In this document: positions 44,701-55,331 of the stretch, piece by piece | How positions within the stretch are numbered: the stretch's first letter is position 1 | Layout: every line of letters starts with the position of its first letter | Source of the DNA: Serendipita indica DSM 11827 | Taxonomy: Eukaryota > Basidiomycota > Agaricomycetes > Sebacinales > Serendipitaceae | Direction: 5' to 3' | Assembly: GCA_910890315.1 (NCBI GenBank) | Contig: CAJVGD010000002.1 | Location: 930,001 to 994,000, forward strand | Length of the DNA stretch: 64,000 nt | The notes under the pieces: model-generated | Databases searched by the model: none | Seen by the model: the letters and a program-made list of their open reading frames with translations, nothing else | Told to the model about the DNA's origin: nothing | Made by a program: the position numbers and the translations under genes

Positions 44701-44881
44701 AGGAGCCGTAAAGCCGATAGTATAGTTGTTGTCCACAAAGAGGGAGAGTTGATGTTGACCAGCAGAGGAGGGGTTCGAGCTTGACAAGACGACAGTGACG
44801 ACGATGGAGTGGTGTGGAGACGAGGCTCGCAGCACGAGAAACGCGAAATTAACTCGACGTGGGGATGGACGAACGACCTCT
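38736..44881. other. Gene-poor stretch, 6.1 kb
   Basis: No complete gene can be supported. Some stretches look like worn coding sequence: plus 39900-40110 (two runs of 30-37 codons split by one stop, including LHRGTILIQDVLAEQTKIW), plus 40455-40560 (EYLNDHTLYLLQLVWSDREW), plus 40920-41090 (TFLDRCHWLQLYLVRTW), and minus 39587-39384 (66 codons). They do not join into one frame, and I could not match a transposon family. No terminal repeats were spotted by eye. The part from 43980 to 44881 is probably the 3' flank of the next gene. Confidence 0.45.
42244..42281. repeat. G4C11 / G8 homopolymer hairpin
   Basis: GGGG followed directly by 11 C, a 15-nt spacer, then 8 G. The C and G runs can pair as a GC-only hairpin. 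It could also be a sequencing trouble spot. Confidence 0.7.
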
Positions 44882-46064
44882 CTAATCCGAGGTTGTTCGT
44901 CGGATCGGACCACGGGGGTTGAGGGCAGCTGGAGGGTATTCGCAGCAGCGGCTCCTCTTTTCGCATTGGCTGGATGAAAAGGTCAGAGTTTGCTCGACAA
45001 ACGGGGGAGGTATAGGGTACGTACTTGCACGGCGGTGGCTTTTCACCTGGGGCGACCTCGGTCTTTGGGCGGATGCACTGAATCTTGCGATGTCTGCAGA
45101 ACACACAAGCAAACGCGATGGGGCGGTTGGCAACGCGAACAGGTCCGACCTGGCTCGGTGCCGAGGCAACTTCTTCCGTCTTCTTTACCTCAGTGGAGGC
45201 CAGGATAGCCTCGACCCAGGCGGGCTCTGGAGCAGCAGAGCGAGTGGCACGCTTGTTCGACTTGCCGAGCGACGCCGACGACTTTTTGAGCGAAGGCGGG
45301 GGCACAAACGAGGGCTCGTTATCATTGTCCGAGCTCGAGGCATGCGAGCTCAGGCTTTCGACGGGCGAGCTGAGCGTCGAAGAGGGACCACTGGCAACCG
45401 AGGTATTAAGGCTCGGTGTAAGGTTTGCCCACGAGGCATTCGCGATCGGGTGGACGAGCGAAACGGTCGGGATGCTCAATCCAAGGCGGGTGGGCGAGTT
45501 GTGGCGCGTCGTCGAGCTGGGTGAGCTCGTACCGTCCGAGGAGCCAGACTCGGGGTCGGAAAGAGGGGTGAGGGGAGAAAAGACATCCTCTGGCGCGATG
45601 CAAGTCGGAATGTGCTGCTGCTGGGCGTGCTGGTGCTGAGTCTGGGAGACATATGAAGAGTAAAGAGTGGAATCTGAGCAAGAAGAGGCGCCTTGTGGGT
45701 TCATCATCAGCTGCGACGGGTGGACCGTGGCCGGGTAGGGGCCAAAGTCGACGGGCGTAGGTGGCGCATAGGGGTCAAATGCTGGGAGTGCAGAGTAAGC
45801 ATCCAGGTAGCTGATCTGCTGCAGTTCCCAGGGTGCGACGTAGCCGGCGATGCTGGGCGCAGCGGCCGCATAGTTTTGGTAGCCATATGCACGTCGCTGG
45901 CTCTGGAGCTGGTGCTGGTGCTGGTGCTGCTGGTGCTGCTGGTGCTGCTGTTGCTGCTGTTGCTGGTAAAACTGCTGTTGTTGGTGATAGAGCGTCTGCT
46001 GGAGGTGCTGCTGCTCAGCAAGGTACGCGTCGAGCACGTAGTAATCGTCTGTGGCGGGCTGCAT
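44882..46064 (-). CDS. Gln-rich Zn(II)2Cys6-like regulator (copy 2)
   Basis: Exons 46064-45025 and 44969-44882; 375 residues. The N-terminus has long Gln/His runs encoded by CAG/CAC repeats (about 45905-46015), then Ser/Pro-rich and Tyr-rich sequence. As in the gene at 30.5 kb, the Cys cluster lies at the C-terminus, split by one intron: CVFCRHRKIQC, a loop of about 18 residues with GEKPPP, then CNQCEKRSRCC. A short tail ending in RRTTSD follows. The intron sits at the same place in both genes, one residue after the fourth cysteine. A DNA-binding regulator is the likely role; its targets are unknown. Confidence 0.78.
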
Positions 46065-46345
46065 GGTCTTTAGGGGCTGATTAGGATTAGATGGACGATA
46101 GTGTGTCTGCGCTGGTGGCGAGCAGAGAGTGCGAGCCCGGCGAGCGAGACGAGGAAGGGGACAAGACTAATGGGTTGCCAGCCAAACACTTCAGCCCTCG
46201 GGGTTATATGCTATTCCAAAATTCAGGAACTGACCTCGATTTGCATTCTGTCAATGTGGCCCTCCACCCGAAACCGTCAGAGCCGCTGCACCGAAAAGAA
46301 AAGAAATATTCCTATGAGCTCCTCTGAGAGTCATTAGCTACTTGG

Positions 46346-46353
46346 CCTTTTAT
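46346..46353 (-). promoter_or_regulatory. TATA-like element of Zn-cluster gene 2
   Basis: ATAAAAGG on the minus strand, about 285 bp before the ATG at 46064, the same spacing as in copy 1. Confidence 0.45.
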
Positions 46354-46446
46354 CCTCGACAGAAACAGACAACACGGCCTCGTTTGTTTTATCCAATCTA
46401 GGAGGTTTTTGTTGCTCGTGGCCGTGGGTGCCTTCGACCATTCAAC

Positions 46447-46481
46447 AAAAATAATTATTTAAATAATTATATTAATTTATT
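46447..46481. promoter_or_regulatory. 35-bp pure A/T block upstream of Zn-cluster gene 2
   Basis: Uninterrupted A/T run whose near edge lies 383 bp before the ATG at 46064. It contains the palindromic ATAATTATTTAAATAATTAT. Confidence 0.55.
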
Positions 46482-49400
46482 CCACACTTCAAATCTTTCC
46501 CATTTGCGACATTTGCGGTCTAACCTTCTCTCACTGTTTTGAGACATGCCTTCTTCATTTGTTACCATTTGCTTGCGAGCTTCGCCACCGTTTCTCGAGC
46601 AATCTCTACACGACCCACCGAGAGCCCCTCTGCTGCCTGACAACTATCAATACCCGATCTTTACGCTTACTGATGCTCGCTCGCGTGGTCGTAGCGACGT
46701 CGAGGCCCCAAGTCGACATGGACGCCCCCTCCCCCCCCTTTATTATTGGTCTACCGGTGAGTCTATTCTTCTACCCTGCCATACATGTATGAAGCCGGGA
46801 AAAGTGAAAGAACCGGGTGAAAACGCATGTAGCTCGGTTAATACGAGTCGCGAAAGGCTACTAGCAATAAAGATGCCATATGGATGCCAGCCGCCGTATT
46901 CGGGACCAACTAGCTCTCTGCCGAAGTCATCGCGTTGAGGAGGGCAAAGGATTCAGAGGCCGTCCCTCTATGGCAGGGTGTGATCGTCAATGCTATCATT
47001 GCTTGTTTCCCCGAGCGAGTCCTCGAGGGACGACAAACTCGCCTTGAAACTCTACTCGTATACAGACTAGTTCTCCCACAGGTTCGCTCACAAGCTCACG
47101 CCCCCGCCCCCTATCCTCCATGAATCCTAATTCCTCGAGGCTTCCTGTGATCTGCATACATCCAGGCTAACGCTGCAGCGCCTTGAACCGCCCGCCGTGA
47201 GCTTCGTTCTCGCGCCACGCTCGGACTTTACTTACCCGGTTATCGCGAAACCCGTAACCCGTTATCGTGCATAATGACGGACACGTAACGTTCAAATTAA
47301 AATTTTTGATGGCACCCAGGACGCGAGACTCGCCTGTGACCTTGCCCTCCCTCTCTTCCTTTGCGGCTAAAGCAGACGAGACATGCTCTGCCGAACCCGC
47401 GAAGCATTCGCACTCCTCTTTCCGATGTCCGATCAGCTTCTGTCACGTATCATTCCAATTCCCCCACTCTTCTTGCCGGTGTCAGCTATCGTCTTCTAAC
47501 CCACTCTTGCTACTTTTTACAAATTCTCCACGCGCCTTTTACCACGCCGCCTCTTCGGTCCCAAAAATCATTGCAACCTTCATCCTTCTTCGCGAATCCT
47601 AGAGAGGGGAACCTCGGTCAGATGAAACATTTGATGCCAGAGGATCCGTGGGATGTGTCGGCGTCGGTGTCGCGTCGGCATGCAGCGCGCATCAAAGATC
47701 AGCGTCGGTGTCTGAGCCTGGTCGATACAACTCTAGCCCCTAGGCGCCAGGCCCGGCCCAACAAGCCCCTCTCCCTCTGTGACAGGTCCTCAAACATGTC
47801 CAAATCAACCCCCTTCGTTATGAATAGAGGGCGGTTCAAACGGAGACGAGACCCCATTACGCCCGCAGAAGCAGAGCCTCGATATCGGCTCGCCTGAGAC
47901 ACGAGCCAGGGCAAGCTAACAGCAGAGGTTCAATTGGTTTCGTTGCTTCTGGCTTGGACCAATATATTACAACAAGGGCGACTAAGATTTGCCAACGCTA
48001 GCCCCCTGCCACTGGACAGGACCTAACTCCGCCATTTCCTAACGATTCTCAAAACAGAAACAAGCAAATAACGCTCTGCGAGCTGTTGTTCTGCTCCCCT
48101 TTGTTGCCGACACCAACAGCCCTTTTACACGGCCGACTCTGGTAAGCATTGTCTCGCATTGTCTCTGACCGAGTTATTGCGCGCCTTCTCGCAGTCAAGG
48201 TGACCGATCATGTCGATATATCTCCAATTTGCTAATCAGACAAAGTATGGACAGAACAGTCGATGTGGTCTTCCAGCACGGGATCGCCCATCCCATGTCA
48301 GAGGTAGACGGCTCGACGCCGTGGCTGATCTTCCTCCATCCTCTCCAAGTGGACCCTTGGGTCAATCCTTTTTACCTTCAAACACCCCAAGCTAATTCGT
48401 GCCGAGCGGCCACTCGACTTAACCCCTTTGATAAGTCGACAAAGCAAGCAATGGCGTCGGCGGTTTAACACTTGACATGACAATATTTCAACGGTATGAG
48501 GGATGAATGAATGACCTTTGGAAGAAGGATAACGCCAGATACGACAGGGTTGGCTTGACAAGTCGATTTGCTCTCCCTCTCACCCTCCCCGTTCGAGGCT
48601 GACGTTGGTATGAATGCGGATTACTCTTGTTTTGGGAATTTTCCCCTTTGAATTGGGCGCACACTATGGCGGATGCGCTCTCGGGCGTAAGCTCAAAATG
48701 GGAATTCCCTAGTGCGCCTGGAAAGAAAACAAACCCCACGCCCAACCATCCAACCTAACACGCTTATCCGAAACTATATACTCACGTCGTGGAAGCAATT
48801 GTCGTCTCCTACGACTACCTATTGTTCATCAGCTGATCGACTTCGCGCTTTGTTCATATCAAGGATGCTTTATTACAACAGTGTGTCATCGTTTATGAGG
48901 TGCAACGACTGTATTCTGTGGCTTCAGGACAGGGACTTGCCGTGTCGTTCCTCCCGTCGGGGTCGAAACTTTGGTTTATACGGCGTATCAAAATGTATGT
49001 AGCCCTAAGGGAGAGCAGGATGCGTAAAGTTGAACCATACCGTGTGCCCTGAGCTTGTGGAAAGTGAATGAGCGGCGTGAGATGCATTAGTCCACTCCAT
49101 CATTGTTTTGCGATCCATCATGGAGTTTTATGTAAGGATGTTATAATAGGTGCGAGATGCTCGGACTACTCCTTTAGGGCCTTTTTGCGCGTCCCCCCTG
49201 GTCCATTACGATGCGTTTCACCGGGTATGCCTTAGGGCCGCCTTTGAACATCTAATTTGATTTTGAAATACTCGAAAGCTGAAGAATTACGCCCCCAGTT
49301 CCCGGATAGGTATCCCGTAGAGGACTAGTCCTATTAGGGGGGATTCAATAGCTGACCACTGTGAAGACCAAAGGCTGGTGCAGCACGCGCTCTAATGCGA

Positions 49401-50553
49401 ACTTGATGAGCTCCATAGGATGTTCGAACAGTGCCGACGGCGCCTGTGGCTACTTTAGGGGTGCCTTCTCGATCGGCGTCAGTGCGGGGCACTTTGCGGC
49501 TTGTTGCGCCGCATAATGTTGCAGATGGCTAATTAGATCATCAGATGGTGATTGTCAGACTCATTGAATTCATGAAACGGTGAAGGGGTTCACAGCTCGT
49601 ACTTGTATCAATAAGAGTTTCCGAATGCATGTCATCCTGGTAACTTAGATAACTATACCTGTATATCCCAAGTCAACGATATAACGTGGTATGATCGGTT
49701 TGCAATGTCAGCCAACTCGGACCGCATCTCGACATCGTTGGTCATATAACCTCTTTTACGTGAGTATTTTACTTGCTCTTGACCGCGTTTAGTCATACAT
49801 TTGACACTTTATGGGTGTCAAGTCTCGGAATGAGCGCGCTCTGCCTGATGCCGCGTACAAAGCTCAACAAACCACCGGAAAAGCCCGGGAGATTCTAAAA
49901 TAGATACTCTCGACATTATAATCACGGATTTGTATTTTGGTCGGCCAGTCAGAAGCCCGAGCCGCAGTTCCTCCAAACGCTGCGCCGCAAGCACCGATCT
50001 AACGCTCATAAAAACGACGCCGAGCGCGCAGATGAGGACGATGCTCCACTGCTGGAGAACATATCTCGTCTTTGAACGGCCGTTGAGGGTATCAACACGC
50101 CGCTATTCGCCTTCATCTCCTTGCACCTGTCCAGCGCCGCACAGCAAAAGACAAATTGCACGGTACGACGCCTGCCGTTTCAGGTGTCATACCATAACCA
50201 CAAGCAATATACGTCAATCGAGATTATTGGTCTGCACCACCCCCGCGTCCACTCTCATTGACAGCCAAAATCCAAGGGCGAAAGATAACGAGATTCGTAC
50301 AGTCTCAGGGGATCCAATCACCACTCTACAATCGTCATCGCCATTGCTAGGACCAGCACGCCGTAGAGCTCCGCAATTCAGCATCTGGCTTGATCGGCTC
50401 AAGCTCGAGTTCAAACTCCCGTTATCAGAGCTTGCAGTGCTCTCACTCTCCGCCGTCCTCCAGTTTCGTCACGTGTACGATCATCCTTCGTGGACCGCGC
50501 CATTCACAATCTCACCGGCCACTGAGCAACCACCTTACCGCCACAATTACGAC
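46482..50553. other. Gene-poor stretch, 4.1 kb
   Basis: No gene supported. A possible first exon (ATG near 46717, MDAPSPPFIIGLP, followed by GTGAGT) has no recognisable continuation. A 73-codon plus frame near 48250-48468 (WLIFLHPLQVDPWVNPFYL) looks protein-like but matches nothing I know. The frame open from 49930 is probably leader sequence of the next gene. Confidence 0.45.
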
Positions 50554-51560
50554 ATGCTCATCGACGAGAAGAACAATTCCGTAGAAGCCCAAGAGACCAG
50601 GACTTCTCTTCCTCCAAGTGTTGTCGAACCAACGACAACCCACAACATCTCCAAACCCCTAGAAGACGGACACGCTCCGCCGAACTACGCAGAGGCTGTG
50701 GGGACAGCAAACCCTCCAGTGGTCAGTGACCTCAAATATCGTATACAGCCCGGTACTTCGACCAGCGCTGAAGGAACCAAAGAGGGAGCAATCCCGGCTC
50801 CAGCGAACTATGTGCACGTATTCAAGCGCGACGGATCCATTCTGGGCCAGTGGAATATTCAACCCGCTCTCTTGGTGCCCTCTGAACTTCTGTTGAGTAG
50901 TGAGGAACGAGAAAAGGCGACTGCGACGATATCCAACTGGGCTGCTATGCAGAAAAAGTCCAAGCCAAAGGCTGAGGTAGAGGAGGAACCAGCCAATCTT
51001 ACTCTGCACACTCGGGATGGACGTATCCAAGCCGACGTGTGGATTGCAGATTCGAACGAGGAGGACGCGCTCGAGGAGGAGGCAAAGAAGTGCACCAAGT
51101 TGGACTTGCACACTCGAGACGGAGGGGTCGTATTGCGCGTCGTAAGTCTCTTCTTCCGACAGGGTTGCGCGAATGGTGCTGATCAAATCTGAATCAGAGA
51201 ACTCACGGGACACGACCGCTACATATCCGAGCGTACACGCACGACGGTCATATCCGTGTCTTCCTTCCGCGCTCATTCACTGGCTTGGTACAACATGAAA
51301 TTTATGACGGCAAGCTCGTCTTCTCGCCCGCAATGCATCCGTCCGTCTCGACATTCTCTCAGGTTGATGGCAAGCGTGGCGCGAGCTTCATCGGTGATTG
51401 GCAGACTGCCATGAAAGACGGCGAGAATGCACTCGGAAATTGGCAAGGGGATCGCTGTGAAGCTACCAGTCGTGACGGAAGCCTGTACTTTTTCTGGGAA
51501 GACGAGTTTGAGGCCGAATGGGCGAGGAAGAGTAACTGGTTCAAAGCCTTGTTTATGTAA
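50554..51560 (+). CDS. DUF7330-type protein (copy 2)
   Basis: Exons 50554-51141 and 51198-51560; 316 residues. The open frame extends far upstream, but the ATG at 50554 begins a typical N-terminus with APPNYAEAV, a PPxY-like motif. Two short strand-rich repeats, NLTLHTRDGRIQADVW and KLDLHTRDGGVVLRV, precede HIRAYTHDGHIRVFLPRSF, and the C-terminus carries SFIGDWQ and GSLYFFWEDE. This matches the copy at 25.8 kb in order and spacing. Function is unknown; the repeated [LH]TRDG units suggest a beta-helical or adhesin-like fold. Confidence 0.75.
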
Positions 51561-53207
51561 TCTTAGATGACCTATGTTGCTAGCTTTTTTTGCGCTAATT
51601 ATTCGCCTTGCTTTGCTTATCCCGGTTCCGATGATCCCCAGCTAGCATGTGGTTAACTGTACCCGACCCGGAAGAATATCGAGGTTACAGACCCACTAAT
51701 TCATTCTTCTATGCCAATCTTTGGTGATTACTCGCGCGAATAGCAAGCTTCAGGGCGCTGGGTCCCTCACTATATACCGATTATATACGTCGCTGCACAG
51801 ATACACGCGCATCTTGTCAATCAGCCACAAGATGCAGACCAGTATATAGTTAAACTACCAACTTCAAAGGCGTTCGAACAGTCACGGATGCACTAAAGGC
51901 CGTCATTACGTTTACCACTTTGAATCACAAATGCATGAAACCATCCTGTGCGCTCTTGATCTTGATATTTCCCCGAAGGGAGCCCTTCCGAGTTGTCTCT
52001 GGACGGCTACTAATTCGTTGTGGTCGGCAAAACGGACGCGATTTCATTTCAGAGGACGAGTGCGCCACGGTATCCCTGCCTTCTTTCGCGGCAAACGGTA
52101 GAGTTGCAGACTTTTCAAATTGGGTATCTCATGGCTCAGTCACGTTCCCATGATGTGCCCTAGGAAAGGTGGCGGGTTTGACACGAAGTTTGCTGCTTAC
52201 TCCACAGCTAGCTCTATGATAGCTCTTTTGGCCATAAATAGAAACTCATACATCGTGTATCCTCAATTATCAACCGTTCGTTTGGATTTGACTCCTTGGC
52301 GCTTTTGGGTTGGCCATCGCCACAGGCATTTGGGCGTAATGTCTAATTAGTTGCGTTGTCCAAGGTACAATCCCATAAATTCTATGCTGCTTCGCGTCTC
52401 TTATCATGTACGGTATCCCGACTAGGGGGTATCTTTACATTTGGCAAACTGGATCTCGCCTATATTACCGAAAATCTCTCATATCTAGTTACTATACTAG
52501 GCCTCTACAGCCCAGTTAGCTCAGGCATTTTGATTCGTAAGTATCGCCGATTCATATCATAAACCAGCAAATGAAAATATGCGGATATCTAGTGGCCATT
52601 GTCCGTAGGACCCTGAGCCCAAGGAGCTGACACCTCCACAGCCAACTACCTATACCCAACCCGGACCTTGTGTCTGGTCAGGATGAACCAGCGGCAAAGA
52701 GTCAGGATGGGTGCCCTATGCCACTGTCCACTTTTCGTAGAGGATGGCAGTGTCTCTTTATTCCCTGTATTTTATCGAACTCTGCCGAATCAATAGGTTC
52801 TGCCACAAGCCAGCCTCCCCCTTGAGGCGGGTTTAGAGAAGTATCCGGTACATCATCACCAAGTTACTGTCCTACATAAAGATGCTGCAGTCGCTCATTC
52901 ACTAGCCGCCGATTAGCCATCGCACAGCAGCTCAGAAGCCGTCTAAAATCCGGTTGATTCTGGGTTGCGCAGCCCTGTATTGCCGACTCCTGAACCGAAA
53001 GTGTTCCCTTGCTGGTATAAACCACCTGGTATTAGCCAGCTCCTCAAATGCCACAGGCGGGTGGATGACGCCCCGCCTACATAGGCTGCCCTCGTGAATC
53101 CCGCCTTACGCAGGCGTGCATATAAGGGCAGAACACCTGACGTTGAACCGACGCTACGCGAGTAGACATAACACACTTTCATTCAAACACGCTGGCTGCA
53201 TTCCACC
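51561..53207. other. Intergenic region, 1.6 kb
   Basis: No gene supported. Only chance frames of up to 80 codons, without splice logic or motifs. Confidence 0.5.
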
Positions 53208-53598
53208 ATGTCCGATCTCTACTTTGGACAGAAACCAGGTGTGCATGATTTATTTATTTGTGTGATCTAAATATTGATCATCTTTACAGTAGAGCTTACG
53301 GAAGACGTCGACAAGGCGGCGCTGCAGAGAAAGAAGAACGCCGAATCCCAAAGACAGTACCGGATCCGTAAAAAGGAACAGGAAGAGAACCTACAAAATG
53401 AAAGTACGTTCAAGACATGTCTCTATGAATTGTCACGATTAACGGTCCTTCTCTCCAGATGCTTACCTCCGGCAAGCGGTTTCAGAACTTAGCACTGCGC
53501 TACAATCCAAAGTGCATGAGTGTCAGAGACTAGAGACGATACTATTCTATCAGAGTATGCCACCAGTTGTACAGGGTAATTCATTTCCAAATGCCTGA
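53208..53598 (+). CDS. Minimal bZIP-type protein
   Basis: Exons 53208-53238, 53290-53403 and 53459-53598; only 94 residues. The basic region is KKNAESQRQYRIRKKEQEEN, with the N-x-x-S-x-x-x-Y-R spacing of fungal bZIPs. A zipper with leucines at three successive heptads, then a Lys and another Leu, runs through ENAYLRQAVSELSTALQSK. No activation domain is seen before or after. It may work as a dimer partner or a competitor of longer bZIPs. Splice phases fit throughout. It is convergent with the epimerase gene, with 89 bp between stop codons. Confidence 0.72.
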
Positions 53599-53687
53599 TG
53601 ATTCAGGAGCAAATAAGGCTCTGCTATAACCTATCAAATGTATCTTGATTCATACCACCTCATCCGACTAAATAAATAATTTGTTCA

Positions 53688-54808
53688 TTACATCACTGAC
53701 ATGGTCTGGCCTCCAACCCAATGATCTCCGGGTGCAACATCGATGAAGTAGGATGCACTTCCGGGCTCAACGCAGACATAGCGATCCCTATTGACATGTG
53801 AGAGATAGAACAAAGCGTATTCCCGAGCATACCATCCCCCATCTTCCATATCTCCTATCTTTGCGCCTGCTTCTGGGCCAGGATTCCAGACGACGACGTC
53901 GTTTAGACCACGGGCCTTGAGTTTGATGTTCTTTCCTTGGCTTGAGATGAGGTACTCCTTGGACGCATTCTTGTAAACAGAGTCGGTGAAGTTGAGGACG
54001 TCAACGCCATCACGGGTCTCCGTCTCCTCGACTCCACCTTTGACTTTGTTGATGTAGGCAAGTCCGGTAAGGGGCGAGACTTTGACGTGTTCTCTGTTTG
54101 AGGCGTAGTATGTATGAAGGAGTGCTTGGAAGGAGAGAGTCTTGTCGGTGGAAGGATTTTCGACGTGCAAATCAGTTGAGAGTTGGTGGGCCGCCAGCGT
54201 TATGACATAGGCAAGCCGGAAGGGGTACGGAAATACGGACTGGATCTCTGGTGTTGGGTCGAGACCTAACAATGGGTCAGGGCGGTGGACATAGTCCACA
54301 AGGTGGGTCTCACGAAGTCGAACAGATACACCGGTATCCGTGTCCATCACAACGTCGTCCCATTTCCATACAGTAGACCTTGCGAATCTAGACATCTTTG
54401 GTCACGACTTGGCCCATGTATGTCATCAGGGAGACCGAGACTTGCCCGTGCTGGCTCATCTTCGAATGCTCGGGCCTATTTGGCGGCCCAAATATGGGAA
54501 AGACTACAGGAATACCCCCACGGATCTAGTTTCTCTCATGAGTGAATCTATGCCACTAATTCGATGGTACTTGCGGGTTTACTACCGTCGAGAGGCGATT
54601 TGCTAGAGACAAATAGCCGCTCTTCCACGTCGTCTCCTAAGCCAGAGTTGCTGGGAGACTTCCACGAAACTACCGTTGCACCGTACAGCAAGATCTCGCA
54701 GCTAGCTCCCTGCCATTGGTAAGCGAGTTGTTGCCCATTCGAGGATATGTATTAGATTACATTCCCAAGTTTGAGAGTAATTTTAGAATCTGTTTTCTCG
54801 AAAGGCAT
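53688..54808 (-). CDS. Glucose-6-phosphate 1-epimerase (YMR099C-like)
   Basis: Hexose-6-phosphate mutarotase of the aldose-1-epimerase fold. Exons (minus): 54808-54761, 54709-54575, 54525-54446 and 54387-53688; 320 residues. Family blocks: LKLGNGASCEILLYGATVVSW, RLFVSSKSPLDGSKP, IRGGIPVVFPIFGPP, the substrate-binding HGFARSTVWKW, FPYPFRLAYVITL, and the catalytic-region FQALLHTYY. Two of its three introns (54526-54574 and 54388-54445) start with GCAAGT; both are needed to give SKPIRGG and QHGFARS. The largest exon alone would look like an N-terminally truncated gene. It faces the mannanase, with 523 bp between starts. Confidence 0.93.
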
Positions 54809-55331
54809 TGTGGTTGCAGTCCAAGATCGATCAACCGTGCGTCACCAGCCGTCAGTTGGACCTTGAACCTCGCCTCGACCCCAATCGTGATGAACGTAAT
54901 ATAACAATATAAAGCTAAATGCGCTTCAATACTTGCACTCAGCGCGGCCCGGACCGGGGTTCTCTCGGTTCAAACTCCTCCATAATTTCGAGGTACATAT
55001 CAGTGCATCCGCACGGCAGCATGCATAGTTCAGAATTCTCACATGCAACCAGGCCCCATTTCTCTGGGTGTAGCTCATAGGGCCAGTTCGCCGACGTCCT
55101 CCAACCACACACGACGAGTCTTCCTCAGTTGGGCCACCAACCGGCAGCGCTGCCGTACCCGATGTTCTCCCTCTGACTTTCTCTCTACAATTGACAGAAA
55201 TCCGGGGTTGACGACTTCCAAGGGACATGAAACGATTCCAAAAGTCCGCAACAAGTACAAAAGGGCAGTTTCCTAAGCTCTCAGAGCTCATTCTTTCCTC
55301 CTGAGTGTCCCCCTTCAAAATCTACAAAGGG
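54809..55331. promoter_or_regulatory. Shared upstream region of epimerase and mannanase genes
   Basis: 523 bp between divergent start codons. No clear TATA or repressor motif was identified by eye; noncoding frames only. Confidence 0.4.

Noticed and set aside
45905-46015. CAG-rich stretch as an independent microsatellite
   Set aside because: It is in frame and encodes the Gln/His run of Zn-cluster copy 2, so it is described within that gene.
50659-51276. 205-codon minus-strand frame opposite DUF7330 copy 2
   Set aside because: Antisense shadow; the plus strand has splice-consistent conserved blocks.
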